From assembly GCA_030704615.1 (NCBI GenBank), contig CM060733.1, positions 74,564,907-74,624,906 of the forward strand: a stretch of DNA of 60,000 nucleotides, given 5' to 3'. Below are positions 24,272-34,289 of this stretch, one piece after another. A model generated the notes under the pieces. It was given only the letters and a program-made list of their open reading frames with translations, had not been told where the DNA came from and searched no databases. Position 1 is the stretch's first letter. Each line of letters opens with the position of its first letter. This DNA is from Takakia lepidozioides. Lineage: Eukaryota > Streptophyta > Takakiopsida > Takakiales > Takakiaceae. The translations under genes were made by a program, and so were the position numbers.

Positions 24272-25613
24272 CTCGTCTAGGGGTGTTGAATGAAGCACGC
24301 ACCCTGTCACACACCATGCACCTAGCCACAAACTGTTGCACCTCTGTATGCATGCCACGCCACCAATACTGCCCTTGTAGTAAACTGTGAGTGCGTCACA
24401 CTCCAAAATGCTCCAACTCCTCATGGGCATGCCGCACTAACCGTGCACGCTGTGTGGGGTGAGGCACAATCCTCACCCGACCATCCTCCCACACTCGAAG
24501 TAGGTGTATCCCCTCCCACTTGAATCTCTTGGCTCGTTGCAGGATCCGATCCCTCTCCCTGGCAGTCACAGTGGCTGCCGTGTCTCTCGTGCGGAGGTAG
24601 TCTAACACAGCCGAATCCTCATGTATATCTCTGGCACCACCTGGCTCATCACTAGCCTCAGGGTCCTCAGACACTCCGTCTACAGTCATCCCTGTTGTAG
24701 GTCCAACCTGACCTCCCGATGCCAAGATACACAAAAATGCAGATGCGTGCCATCCCGGCACCATCTCCTCGTCCGTCTCACCATGCCACCGAGCTCCAGT
24801 GTCATCCTGCTGGCTCATGCATGGATTGCGACAATCCATCCGCATCCCAATTGACCAAACCCGGTCGATGCACAACCTGAAAGTCATACTCCTGGAGTAT
24901 GAGTGCCCACCGTGCAAGCTTCCCCGTAAGCTTGTCTGACTCCATCAACCACTTGAGTGGCTGGTGATCCGTGACAAGGGTGAAAAGATTGCCGTATAGA
25001 TAGCACCTGAAGTGTGCCACGGCCCACACTGCAGCTAAGCACTCTCCCTCATATGAGCTGTACTTAGCCTCTGCAGCGTTGTTCGAGCGGCTAGCATAAG
25101 CCACTACGAACTCTCTTCCCTCATCATCCCACCTGTGTGAGCACCGCTCCAAGCCCCAACATGCTCCAATCCGTATGCAGCTGAAAGGGACGCCCCCTGA
25201 TAGGTTGTCTCAGGATAGGCGCCCAGGTCAACCTCGCCTTGAGCTCTTGAAAAGCTCGTTCCTGCTCATCTTCCCACTGCCACTCCTGGTCCACCTTGGT
25301 CAGCTTGGTTAGAGCCTTTGCAATGGTACTAAATCCCTTGACAAACCGTCTATAATAGTTTGCCAACCCCATGAAAGCTCGAACTCCGTTCACATCCGTG
25401 GGGCGTGGAATTTGTGCAATGGTCATTTGTGGCTGAAGCATACTCTCCACCAGAGAGCTCCACCAAACCTGCCTCCCAGAGATCTTGAGTCCTCATCTGA
25501 ATCAAAGACCTCTCCATGTCACTGTATCTATAGGGTCTCCGAAAGATTGGCGTGTCAGTGGCCAACTCAATACGGATCTCTTGACCCTTCAGTGCTCCCA
25601 AGTCCTTCAAACT
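24272..25613 (-). pseudogene. Gypsy RT (core deleted) - RNase H - integrase zinc finger
   Basis: The RT start reads TDTPIFRRPYRYSDMERSLI and QDLWEAGLVELS (25570-25450). It then passes directly to the RT thumb motif VRAFMGLANYYRRFVKGF, skipping the palm with its YxDD catalytic motif. RNase H follows with its three acidic positions visible (FQLHTDWS, YEGECLAAVWA, LVTDHQPLKWL), separated by frameshifts. The integrase N-terminal H2C2 finger is recognisable (HAHEELEHFGV … CMVCDRVRAS) but contains a TGA, and the catalytic core is missing because another element's terminus starts at 24268. Confidence 0.8.
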
Positions 25614-26134
25614 GAAGGCAAAGCAATTCCTGTAAGCCCTCAGGAACCGCCGTATACGTCGTCTCTCTCCTCCGGTGACAATGGGTCCAATGTCAGGCTC
25701 CCAATTGTCCTCCGTAACTGCAACCTTAAGTCCAGTGGGCTTAGAGGTAGAGGACGCGTCCAGTGGTTGCTATGTTGCAACCTCTTGAGCAGTACTCCCT
25801 ACCTGTTCAGTCAGTGACAATGCCTCATCCTGCCCCATCATCTTATCCTCAAGGACTTCCTCCACCCGAGAAAAATCCCCAACCTCATCTTTCACCGCCA
25901 CCTTGGCTGCCAACTCCCTCTGAACCTCGAGCACCTCCCACGTGTGCCATGGATGCCTGCACCCCGTGGTCCTCACATACTCGCCCCCACTCACTGCCTG
26001 TACCATCTCGGTAGGCAGAGAGACCATTGAGGGAAGTGTACTCCGCACTCTACGTTGCTCAGCCATAGCCAAGCTGATAATCCAGGTCAAGCAATTTGAT
26101 CCATTGCTTGCCCCACACCTGACGACGTGATGCC

Positions 26135-27017
26135 TCAGAAAGAGACGACACCGCCGTGGTACCAGTGGGAAATACCCATTGCCCGCTCATGCTCGTCAGC
26201 ATTAGGCTCCACTAACTGCTGCAACTGAGCATCCCACAGGAGGCCAGGTCCACTATCCCGGAAAGCATGTGATCCTGGGAAGCTGAGCAGTGTAGGTAAT
26301 GCTGCTCGTGGTTGACCCACCTTATTGACCACTGCCAAAGGCGAACGGTCATCGTGTCTAACACGCTGAGACTGCCTCCCTGTGTCCAAAATGTTATCCA
26401 CTGTGAGATGTGCTGGCCGCTGCACCCCATCAAATGCACGCTTGAGCAGTGCGGGTGGCATCAAGTTAGTCCACCATAGTCGTGGACGATGAGCCCGTGA
26501 CCCCACTGTAGCTGCATCTAGCAACACTTCTGACCCAAGCCACGACCGGACTTGATGCACACTGGCCATCACCCTGGCCCAAGAATCGCCCATTAGTGGC
26601 ACATTCTCCAAGATGTATACTGGAGATACAGCTTGATGAATCTGCAAGTGGCGCAAAACCCGCACCATCTCCCAAAACAGACCCGACCTCGAGTCTCGCA
26701 ATCCATTGCCATGCCTGGCTGATGAATGCCCTTGGCAGGGGCCACTACCAGATCAATGGAGCCAACCTGCTCCAAATCCTGCGCCCCCAGCAACGAAATG
26801 TTTGCTGACGAGGCTTGTTGGTATCCACGAACTGCAGACACTGGCAACAAATCAGGGTACTGCTGTACCAACTGAGCAACATGGCACAGTGAGACGCGTC
26901 GTGCAATCTCATCCTTCTCCACATACAGGTAACGTCGAACTCGTACACCTGCCTACAGCACTGCAGCCAATCCAGTGCTGATCCCGCCAAACAAGTCCAG
27001 AAGGCATGCCTTCATCC
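26135..27017 (-). pseudogene. Retrotransposon-borne C5 cytosine DNA methyltransferase (degenerate)
   Basis: Motifs appear in the canonical C5 order. Motif I is LLDLFGGISTGLAAVL (about 27005-26956), motif II YVEKDEIARR, motif IV GPCQGHS with the catalytic cysteine (about 26740), motif VI ENV in YILENVPLMGDSW, motif VIII-like HRPRLWW, motif IX-like LPTLLSFPGSHAF, and a C-terminal ERAMGISHWYHG resembling motif X. A TAG (26955-26953) follows motif I and a frameshift separates motifs II and IV (about 26740), so it is inactive. It lies between the protease and reverse transcriptase of a gypsy element on the same strand, so it was probably part of that polyprotein. C5 methyltransferases inside gypsy and copia elements are known from charophytes and dinoflagellates. 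Confidence 0.82.
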
Positions 27018-27403
27018 GGGCACTACCACACAAGAGGTGTGGTGTCCAATGGTGACAACTGAGGTGGTCCTGGTGCAATCACCACACTCTCCTCTTCCCC
27101 TGACGGTACAAAGGCCTCTACCCAGGCTTGTTGCACCCGTCCATCAGCAGCCTGCTGCAAATCTTTGCCCGTACCCCACAATGGAGTGTGAGCAACCATG
27201 GCAGGCAACTCCGCCGTACCATGCATGTCATCTTGCTCTGCGGGAGGTGGCACATCCTCTGCATGGGCATTGCCATCCAGCAACTCTCCAGGCCAACTAA
27301 CTGCAGCTGTAAAGGTGGCTAGTGTTGGCATCCTGCCCCGCTAGGCAGCCGCAATACCTCCAATGAATGTCACAGGGAGCTGTACACGACGACCCTCCCC
27401 TAA

Positions 27404-27895
27404 CTACCATCCAGGCCTATAGGAAGCTGACTCCTCCCAAAAATCCAGGGTGAAGCCCATGGGGTACAACACTGCCCCACCAACCAGGACATCGTACGAG
27501 ACGGCGTCTGTCACAATGGCCTTGGTTCGCATCGCTGAACCATCTGTAGGGTGATCCGACTGTAGTCCAATGGCCAACTCATGCCGTGTCATGCCCCGAG
27601 CCTGCTCTGATCCTCCCAGAGATGTCTGTATCTGGAAAAGACAAGGCTCCATATCCGCCTCCATGAGGCCCAAACCTGCACTAGCAGCTCTGCCCAACAT
27701 CAGTGGCTGAGCTCCCGAGTCCAACAAGACCCGCAGGCCGGTACTTCTTGCCTGCCGGTCCACTCAAAGTGAAAATGCCATCCTAGTTGTCTAACAAGAC
27801 AACTGCAGGTGTCACCATGGCGCGCTCAAAGGCTGGCCTAGCTGGCAGCTCCGTCAACCTGGCAGCTGCATCTTGCCATGGCGCAGCCGTGGCAG
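27404..27895 (-). pseudogene. Gypsy retropepsin-like protease domain
   Basis: LRVLLDSGAQPLMLGRA carries the DSGA active-site motif of retroviral-type aspartic proteases. Related sequence upstream to about 27895 is in another frame (frameshift near 27740) and has a stop. It would act as a dimer to process the element's polyprotein. It precedes the C5 methyltransferase on the same strand. The right boundary is the junction with the chromovirus fragment. Confidence 0.7.
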
Positions 27896-27899
27896 TCTT

Positions 27900-28695
27900 G
27901 ACCCTCAACGGCCAAACGGAAAGAGTGAATTCCGTAGTGAAGCAGATCTTGCGGAATTACGTGTCGGCAGACCAATCAGACTGGGTGGAACACTTAGACA
28001 TGGTAGAGTTCTGTTTTAATAACACAAAACACTCCGCAACAGGAGTTTCCCCTTTCGTATTGGTCTATGGAAAAGCACCTTTGGTGCCGACAAGTTGGGC
28101 CGCCCAGGACGTTGAGGAACCGGCAGTAGCGGCAGTACTAGAAGAACGCGAGCGTTTGTTGAAGCTCGCAAAGTACAACATTGCCAAAGCGAGGAAACGG
28201 TATGAAAGGCAGGCGAATCGGAAGCGGAGGGAAGTGAAGTTTGAGGCAGGCACGGAGGTCTGGTTGAACATCAAGAATTTCCGACTACCTCCGGAAGTGA
28301 GTCCAAAACTCGTACCTCCGTATGCGGGACCCTTTCGCATCCGGAAGGTTATGAATGAGGATGTGTATGAATTGGAGCTGCCGGCAAACAGCAAGGTGCA
28401 TCCAGTATTTCATGTCTCCCTTTTGAAGCCTTACTTCAAAGATGAAGCGCGTCCGAATCGGCATCAAGTGTTGCGTCCGCCACCTGTGCTGTTGGATCAT
28501 GAAAATGAACCTGAGTACGAGGTGGAGGCAGTACTTAAGTCAAGGAGGTTCAAGAACCGAGAAACGGAGTATCTCGTCAAATGGAAGGGCTATCATCATG
28601 TGGAGGCATCTTGGGTGCGTGCCTCAGAAATGGGAAACGCATCCGAGGCGGTTGCAGTTTTCGAAGGGCGACCTCAAAAGCGGAAGAAGCGTTGA
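27900..28695 (+). pseudogene. Chromovirus integrase C-terminus with chromodomain (5'-truncated)
   Basis: The open frame begins inside the integrase core at NGQTERVNSVVKQILRNY, which includes the last catalytic glutamate of the D,D-35-E triad. It then has VEFCFNNTKHSATGVSPF, a coiled basic stretch, the GPF/Y-type module (PYAGPFRIRKV … HPVFHVSLLKPYF) and a chromodomain (YEVEAVLKSRR, YLVKWKGYHHVEASWV) before the stop at 28693-28695. Chromodomains in such integrases direct insertion towards modified histones. The upstream gag-pol is absent; the left junction with the opposing protease is at about 27900. Confidence 0.88.
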
Positions 28696-28712
28696 TGGGG
28701 ACATCAACCTTG

Positions 28713-28731
28713 GAGTGTGGGGGGGAGGAAA
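28713..28731 (+). other. Polypurine tract of the chromovirus
   Basis: A purine-rich run (GTGTGGGGGGGAGGAAA) lies 18 bases after the integrase stop and directly before a TGCATGCTT that I take as the LTR start. This is the usual place for the plus-strand primer. Confidence 0.6.
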
Positions 28732-30266
28732 TGCATGCTTAGCCCGGCTTAGCTAGCTCAGGAATCCGATTGCAAAAACTTGTATTGTACAAAAAATTTG
28801 TTATAAAGGAAATGGGTTCCAAATGTTGTGTGTCCTATTTTGTTTGGAATGGTGATGCATGGTGTGGTTGGCTAGTGTGTAGAATGCATGCTAGCTTACA
28901 AAAGAGGGAGAGGTAAATTGGGTTAATCGTGTGTTTGCGCAGTGCCAAAATCGGGTGACTCCCATCCGAGGGGCAAGGAAACATGCGCCTTTTTTGGGAG
29001 TTCACGTGCTAGTGCGCACCTGGCGCGTGCGTGTACTATAATTGCGCTACCGAGGTGGTTGCCTTGTAGTGCGGGCTAACGCGGAAGCTATGTGCTTCCG
29101 TTCACGTACTATAATCGTGTAGCCTCGGACGAAGTCGTAGTGTGGCTTCGACGTGTTCCCGTACCATGCCAGCATTCCAAGACGGACCCAATTGTAGTGA
29201 TTGGGGCGCACGGTTGGTTCAAGGTTATTCCTAGTCAAAGGGGGTTCGAGGTGAACCCTTGCGCAAAGTGATGCCAAAAGCGGCATCAGGAGCGATCTCA
29301 AGCAATGTTGCAGTAAGGCGATTTGATCCTCGGGGAGGATCGTTCCTTGACCTTGAAGAAGGCCAAGAAGAGTGCACTGGGAGGAGCTTGAGAGGCTCCA
29401 CCCTGGCCGGGACTTGGAAGAAGTCTGCCGAACTAGCTAGTGGAGAGTAGAGTCAAGTGTGGGGTTTGGTTCTTTGCCATGGGATGCCAAGGTACGGAAA
29501 CAAACTCCTTGATGTGGGACGCCACAACTTGGATGTTCGTTTCTACAAAATGGACAAGTCGATGAGGACATCGACTCCCTGTTGGTAGGGGTGTGTGTGG
29601 CGGCCCTTTGCCTTGAGGGCAGGGGGTCGGGACACATGAGGGGCTGCCCCTATGGTGGGGGCAGCGGCAGCGATAGGTATGGGGGGCTGAAGCACCCTTG
29701 AGTGCCCAAGGCACTCAAGGAGGCGGAGGCGCTCACTAGGCGGAGCCCCGCACACCGGGTTGCGGTGGCTCCACAAGGGGTGATGGTAGCTTAGCGGACT
29801 TAGTGGGGGTGGCATAGGACTCACCATGGGCGGAGACCTTGTGGTGGGAGTCGTGGGGAGTCTTGGGACTCATCACGGTCCATAGGGGCCGTGGTGAGTG
29901 GGCCAAGACTCACCGCGACTCATCACCGGGAGTCGAGGGTTTTCGTGGTGGTTCGCCATAAAATGGCATGACTGGTTGTGAAACCCCCGCGGATAGCTAC
30001 AGAAGTATATATAGGGAGTAGTAACCCCGAGAACGGTGCAAGCCCGTTGGTGACCAAAAATTAGTGAGGAAGCGAGCGAGCTGGAAAGCGACCAAAGAGT
30101 GGGGAGCTGTTCCGGACTGCCAACTACCAAAGGGAATTCCCGCTGGTTCCAAATCGGTGGAGGGTTCTTTGGGAGTTCAAAGGGGGACCATTATGCCCCG
30201 GTGAGCAGCCGAAGCTCCAAGTTGGTCCGGCGGCCAGGTTGGGAGTTAGCGCGCATCAAGCTAGCA
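28732..30266 (+). repeat. Probable 3' LTR of the chromovirus
   Basis: Begins TGCATGCTTA after the polypurine tract and probably ends CAAGCTAGCA, an imperfect inverted match to the start. A TATA-like AGTATATATAGG lies at about 30003. No second LTR is in the window for comparison, so the right end is inferred only from the inverted termini and from the opposing gag sequence that begins at 30285. No coding content is supported inside. Confidence 0.5.
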
Positions 30267-30284
30267 ACTATGACCTGAAGGGGA

Positions 30285-30482
30285 GCTTACCGAAGTGAGG
30301 TGCGCGACACACCAACTGTCGAACTCCTGGATAAAGTCATCCAGCTCAATTGTGCCCACAGCTCCAGAGTACCTACGAGGCCCCTTGGTAGCTCCATACT
30401 CCTCCATGTCGTCCCACAACAATGGCGAATGAAAACTGCACACCTGTTGATGAAGCCTCCGAGTCTGTGTCTGACTCTGCAC
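30285..30482 (-). pseudogene. Gag N-terminal fragment (gypsy)
   Basis: The minus-strand frame has YSGAVGTIELDDFIQEFDSWC, resembling the start of the retrotransposon gag domain. It stops at the inserted LTR boundary. It probably belongs to the minus-strand C5-methyltransferase element, whose protease resumes at 27895. Confidence 0.45.
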
Positions 30483-31138
30483 TAGTTGAGGGTGGAGTGA
30501 AGGTGGTCTGAAACGAATACCTCATCTGAACCCACTCTCACTGCTACTGCATGTAGCCATATTCCCCTCAGAACCCCTGGGTAACTCCGTGATGACACTC
30601 ACAATGTGCACCTCCCCCACGTGATACTATAAGGCTCTAGTACTAATTCTAATAGTGACACGGGTAGGCACCTGTTGCAGTTTAAGGGTCATATCCCAGT
30701 GGCTCAGGGCACCTGCACCTGCATCCACCGCAAGAACTCCTATGGTTGGCTGGTCATCAACCCAGTCTCACCATAGAAGAAACACTGGTGGTCTTGCTGG
30801 TCATCACTCCAGCACCCACCGACAGCATACTCTAGGATTGACCGGTGATCAAATCCGGCCTAATCCCTATGAAAGCAAGCGCCCACACAAAACCAACATG
30901 GCGCACAGTCAAGCATGCAGGTGTTGGGGGGGATCCAAACACAAGAAATCAAAACATCAACACCCCCACACCAAAATCCATCTGCAATGCTGATCCTGTA
31001 GAATATCCCAGCCCCAAATCCCAGACTGACTGGCCTCCACCAAGAGAGGCTTTGGCAACTACAAGTACAAAGTAATGAAAATAGTAAAGAGATGGAGGGG
31101 AAGAATAGAAGCCCGACCAAGCAAGATCTAATCCTGAT

Positions 31139-31888
31139 CTATGCTATCAACTGCCAGACTTCTCTCAAAGTGCCTCGCTCTGCATGATGGTAAGGTGTAG
31201 GCGGTATATCTATGTCCAGAAACCTGCCACTAACCTTGTCCCAAGCTACAGTAGCTCGCTCTAACCAACCCTCCTCCTCTTTCCGTGAGGTAGAGACAAA
31301 GCAGTACTCCCCTATCTCCCGCTCACTGAACACTAAAAAAAATAAAGGTAGGGTGTGACAGTCTCTCAACTCGAAAGCTTTGAGACGGTTGTGGGTGTCC
31401 TCATTGCGAATGACTGCATCTCCTTCAAGCAAAACAAACTTGTCATTGCCAATGAACCCCCGCTCGTGGTTGCCTTGTGCAGAGCGTGTCCGGCTGCAAC
31501 CATGTCTGATTGCACAAACTTGTGTAGCTCCTGCTCCTCTGCTCCAGTACACCACGGCCTTGTGGCTGAACACCTTGGTCCCCGGGGCTATCTTTGGCTG
31601 TGTTCCAAGCCTAGCTTTCACCCAGTTTGGTATTTCACCTACAGCTGCAGAACTGCTGGCTCCAACAGAGTTCTGACTGTCAAAAGCAATATTGAGGCCC
31701 TCAACGCCAACTACAGCAGTTTGTTGTCTACTGCTAATGCCTGACTCCCAGTATGCAATCAACTCGTCCAACTGTTCTCCACTCAAATCAGTATGAGTTC
31801 CTTGGGAAACATAAATCTTGTCCCCTTGTGTGCACAGGCTAAGAGAAGAGACCTGCCCTTCAATGACGTCCTCATTTCCCCCAGCCAT
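31139..31888 (-). CDS. Uncharacterised 249-residue ORF
   Basis: One uninterrupted minus-strand frame from ATG at 31888 to 31139, starting MAGGNEDVIEGQVSSLSL. It has no transmembrane segment, zinc motif or family signature I recognise. Its openness for 250 codons in otherwise decayed surroundings is notable. It could be an ORF upstream of gag in the minus-strand gypsy element, by position only. The region between it and the gag fragment (30483-31138) shows nothing recognisable. Confidence 0.4.
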   Translation of the reverse strand: MAGGNEDVIEGQVSSLSLCTQGDKIYVSQGTHTDLSGEQLDELIAYWESGISSRQQTAVVGVEGLNIAFDSQNSVGASSSAAVGEIPNWVKARLGTQPKIAPGTKVFSHKAVVYWSRGAGATQVCAIRHGCSRTRSAQGNHERGFIGNDKFVLLEGDAVIRNEDTHNRLKAFELRDCHTLPLFFLVFSEREIGEYCFVSTSRKEEEGWLERATVAWDKVSGRFLDIDIPPTPYHHAERGTLREVWQLIA

Positions 31889-31899
31889 ACAAGGAGTAC

Positions 31900-34250
31900 A
31901 TCCCCAGATTTATCTCTCATGTAGACCAGAACAGGTTCTAGAAACAGAATTGTGGATCTTTCATGGCACACTCACACTCTAAAAATTCCATAGATTTTTA
32001 GCAGAGTCTTAAAAACTAAAACCAAGATAGGTAGATTTCCCCTTTCTGCAGCTGTCCCCTCAAAAAACTGAGTCAAACAGAGTCCATTTGACAAAGATAT
32101 GACCAATTTGGCTCTAAATCATTTACATTAGATCAAAATGGTTTTTTTTTTTTTTTTTTTTTAAAGGTTTTCAATTTAAAATTTTAAAGTTACACCCAAA
32201 ATATCTGGTAACTGGTTCCCGGTTCCCTAAGTTCTATATGGTTTCCTAGGTTCCCTGGCCACGTGCCTGCTGTTCCCCTCCATTTCATTTGAGTTCAACA
32301 GCTCACCGTGCTTTGGAATCCCAACCGTCTTCTACCACAAACCGTGGTGACGATGGAGGTCGTGGAGCTCATTTCCCCTTAGCAACACTTCACCTTGGCA
32401 CCCTCACAAGTTTCATTGAAGTAAAGCTGGCAAGCAAGTTCCTGCAAAGCCTGCCCCACACACCAGCTTAGCAGTGTCCAAATTGAGTGATCCCCAGCTG
32501 GAACCTTTCTTCAAGCCCGTCGGCTATGTGGAAACCCAGCTGCAGTGCACGGAAGTACGAGTGCCTCGAACACTCTGCAATGTGCCTGGCTTTGTGGCAG
32601 ATCTGCCCTCTGATCCTTGCTTACTGGCAAGGGCTCTCAAAACCCAAAAGAACTGTTGTCCACTGGCTTCGAGTCCGAGAGCTAGCTGATCAATCTGTGG
32701 CAGTGGCAGTGAGTGCTACGGTTCCAAAGGCAATATAGAGAACCGATGACGGAGGATGGCTATTTAACCATTCTAAGCACCTTGCCAGCTACAAGGGAAA
32801 AAAAAACCCCGAATTTCCTCCTTCCCTGCCTGCTTAGAAAGAGCAACCTAAGCTGCTGACAGTAAGAGCCTCTTTCCGAGGAAAAACCAAGACTCTTACG
32901 TCATTCAACCACTAGGGGTACAATCCAGTTCACAATAACAGAGTCAGTAAATATCCTTCCTAACAGACTCTTTCACGTTCTACATAAAGCATATTGCCAA
33001 AGCTGCAGTCGCACCATTGTGAAGGATCTTTAAAGAACTCCAGTCAGCGCTGTTCCATGCTCCAATGCTGACCTACATGCCAGACATTCAAAAGGGCGAT
33101 TCTTCCCATTATAGGCCCCTTCGACCAGATTACTAGGTGTTGGTCAAGCCAAAAGACAGTTCACGGTGCATAGAATACCTGCATACAGAAACAGCGAAGT
33201 GTTATGACCTAATCTTGTTGGGATCCCTGAAGGCTTCGTAGGAGGCGTAGCTACCACTTGGAAGGGACTCCGTACTTGGGCCTTGACAAGTAGGATCCCG
33301 CTTTCAGCTCCATAACCCAGTCCTTAATTTGGTCAGCAAGCAAGTAGTCAACAAGCAAGCATCACGCATCAGTGAAAACCATAATCTGCTACTCCATATG
33401 AGTACATCTCTCAATCCCTCTCTACAGTCCCCCAACATTACCAATCACATTCTGCTCTTCCGCTGCCTCCCAGCACCACAAGATGTGAAAGGCTTGTTCT
33501 GCACCCTCGGTTCTTGATCCAAAAAGACTGATGAGCAAAGTGTTTCCATAAAAAAAAGCGGAACAAAGGATGGGAGAGATGGTGCATCCCTGCGCCCCGC
33601 CATCCAGCGCGCTCTGCTTCTCGTTTGACCTTCACTACTCGCACATCATACACGAGTGCGCAACGCCGAGACTCGTCGATAGCACGTCCGGAGACTCCGC
33701 ACAGGGACAAGCAGCAACACAGGTGCAGGCAGACACTTCAGTGGTCACTGCAAGACTCCATCACCAAGAACTTGGGGCCATGGCCAATTTTTACACTCAT
33801 GCCAACCTGGTTCTTGACAAGCTACCGCTCCCGCCAAGTAAAATCATCAGCTCTACAGGTCATGGTGAATCCAGCAATATGTCTGCAAGCCAGAATGGGC
33901 TACAAGCCAATGGCCCTTCTTGAGCTGCAACACAACGGACCACACAAGTTGGGCACGACTGGCCTACTGGGTGCTCAGCCTGCCCCAGCGCTCAGGCAGC
34001 AAGGCTGCCAGGGCCCCGCGCGCACCCGCCACCACAAACAGGGATAACTACACCCTGATCACCACCAACGCCCATGTGTAAACAAACAAGCGCATACCCA
34101 TGGCAACAGCAGGGCCAGATGGACTCCTGCCCCAAGATATATAATAGTGCTAAGACGGTTCAGGTGTCAAACTAAACTTGACACCTGATTTAACACTTGA
34201 CCTAAATCCAAGTGTTAAATACAAATAACTAGCTTTATTCTAGTTAGTTT
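31900..34250. other. Unassigned region
   Basis: Only short, composition-driven open frames occur, with a T tract of about 22 bases at 32141-32162. Faint text near 33040-33110 (SALFHAPMLTYMPDIQKG) recalls a decayed RT/RNase H junction but is too weak to call. I see no RNA gene, promoter or intact gene. Confidence 0.4.
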
Positions 34251-34289
34251 CACACTGTGCTTATTAAACTTGACACTTCCATGACATCA

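Larger units (their letters stand above)
24269..31900 (-). mobile_element. Ty3/gypsy retrotransposon carrying a C5 DNA methyltransferase, minus strand, fragmented
   Basis: Reading right to left: a possible upstream ORF (31888-31139), a gag start (30482-30285), an interruption by a plus-strand chromovirus end (27900-30266), then protease (27895-27404), spacer, C5 methyltransferase (27017-26135), spacer, reverse transcriptase remnant, RNase H and the integrase zinc finger (25613-24272). It is cut by a MULE-like terminus at 24268. I could not place its LTRs; the right end near 31900 is an estimate. Multiple stops, frameshifts and a deletion of the RT active site mean it is dead. Linking the right-hand gag and ORF to this element rests on strand and order only. 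Confidence 0.65.

Noticed and set aside
33030-33200. Possible decayed RT/RNase H segment
   Set aside because: Only one loosely similar stretch, no catalytic motif and no neighbouring domains.
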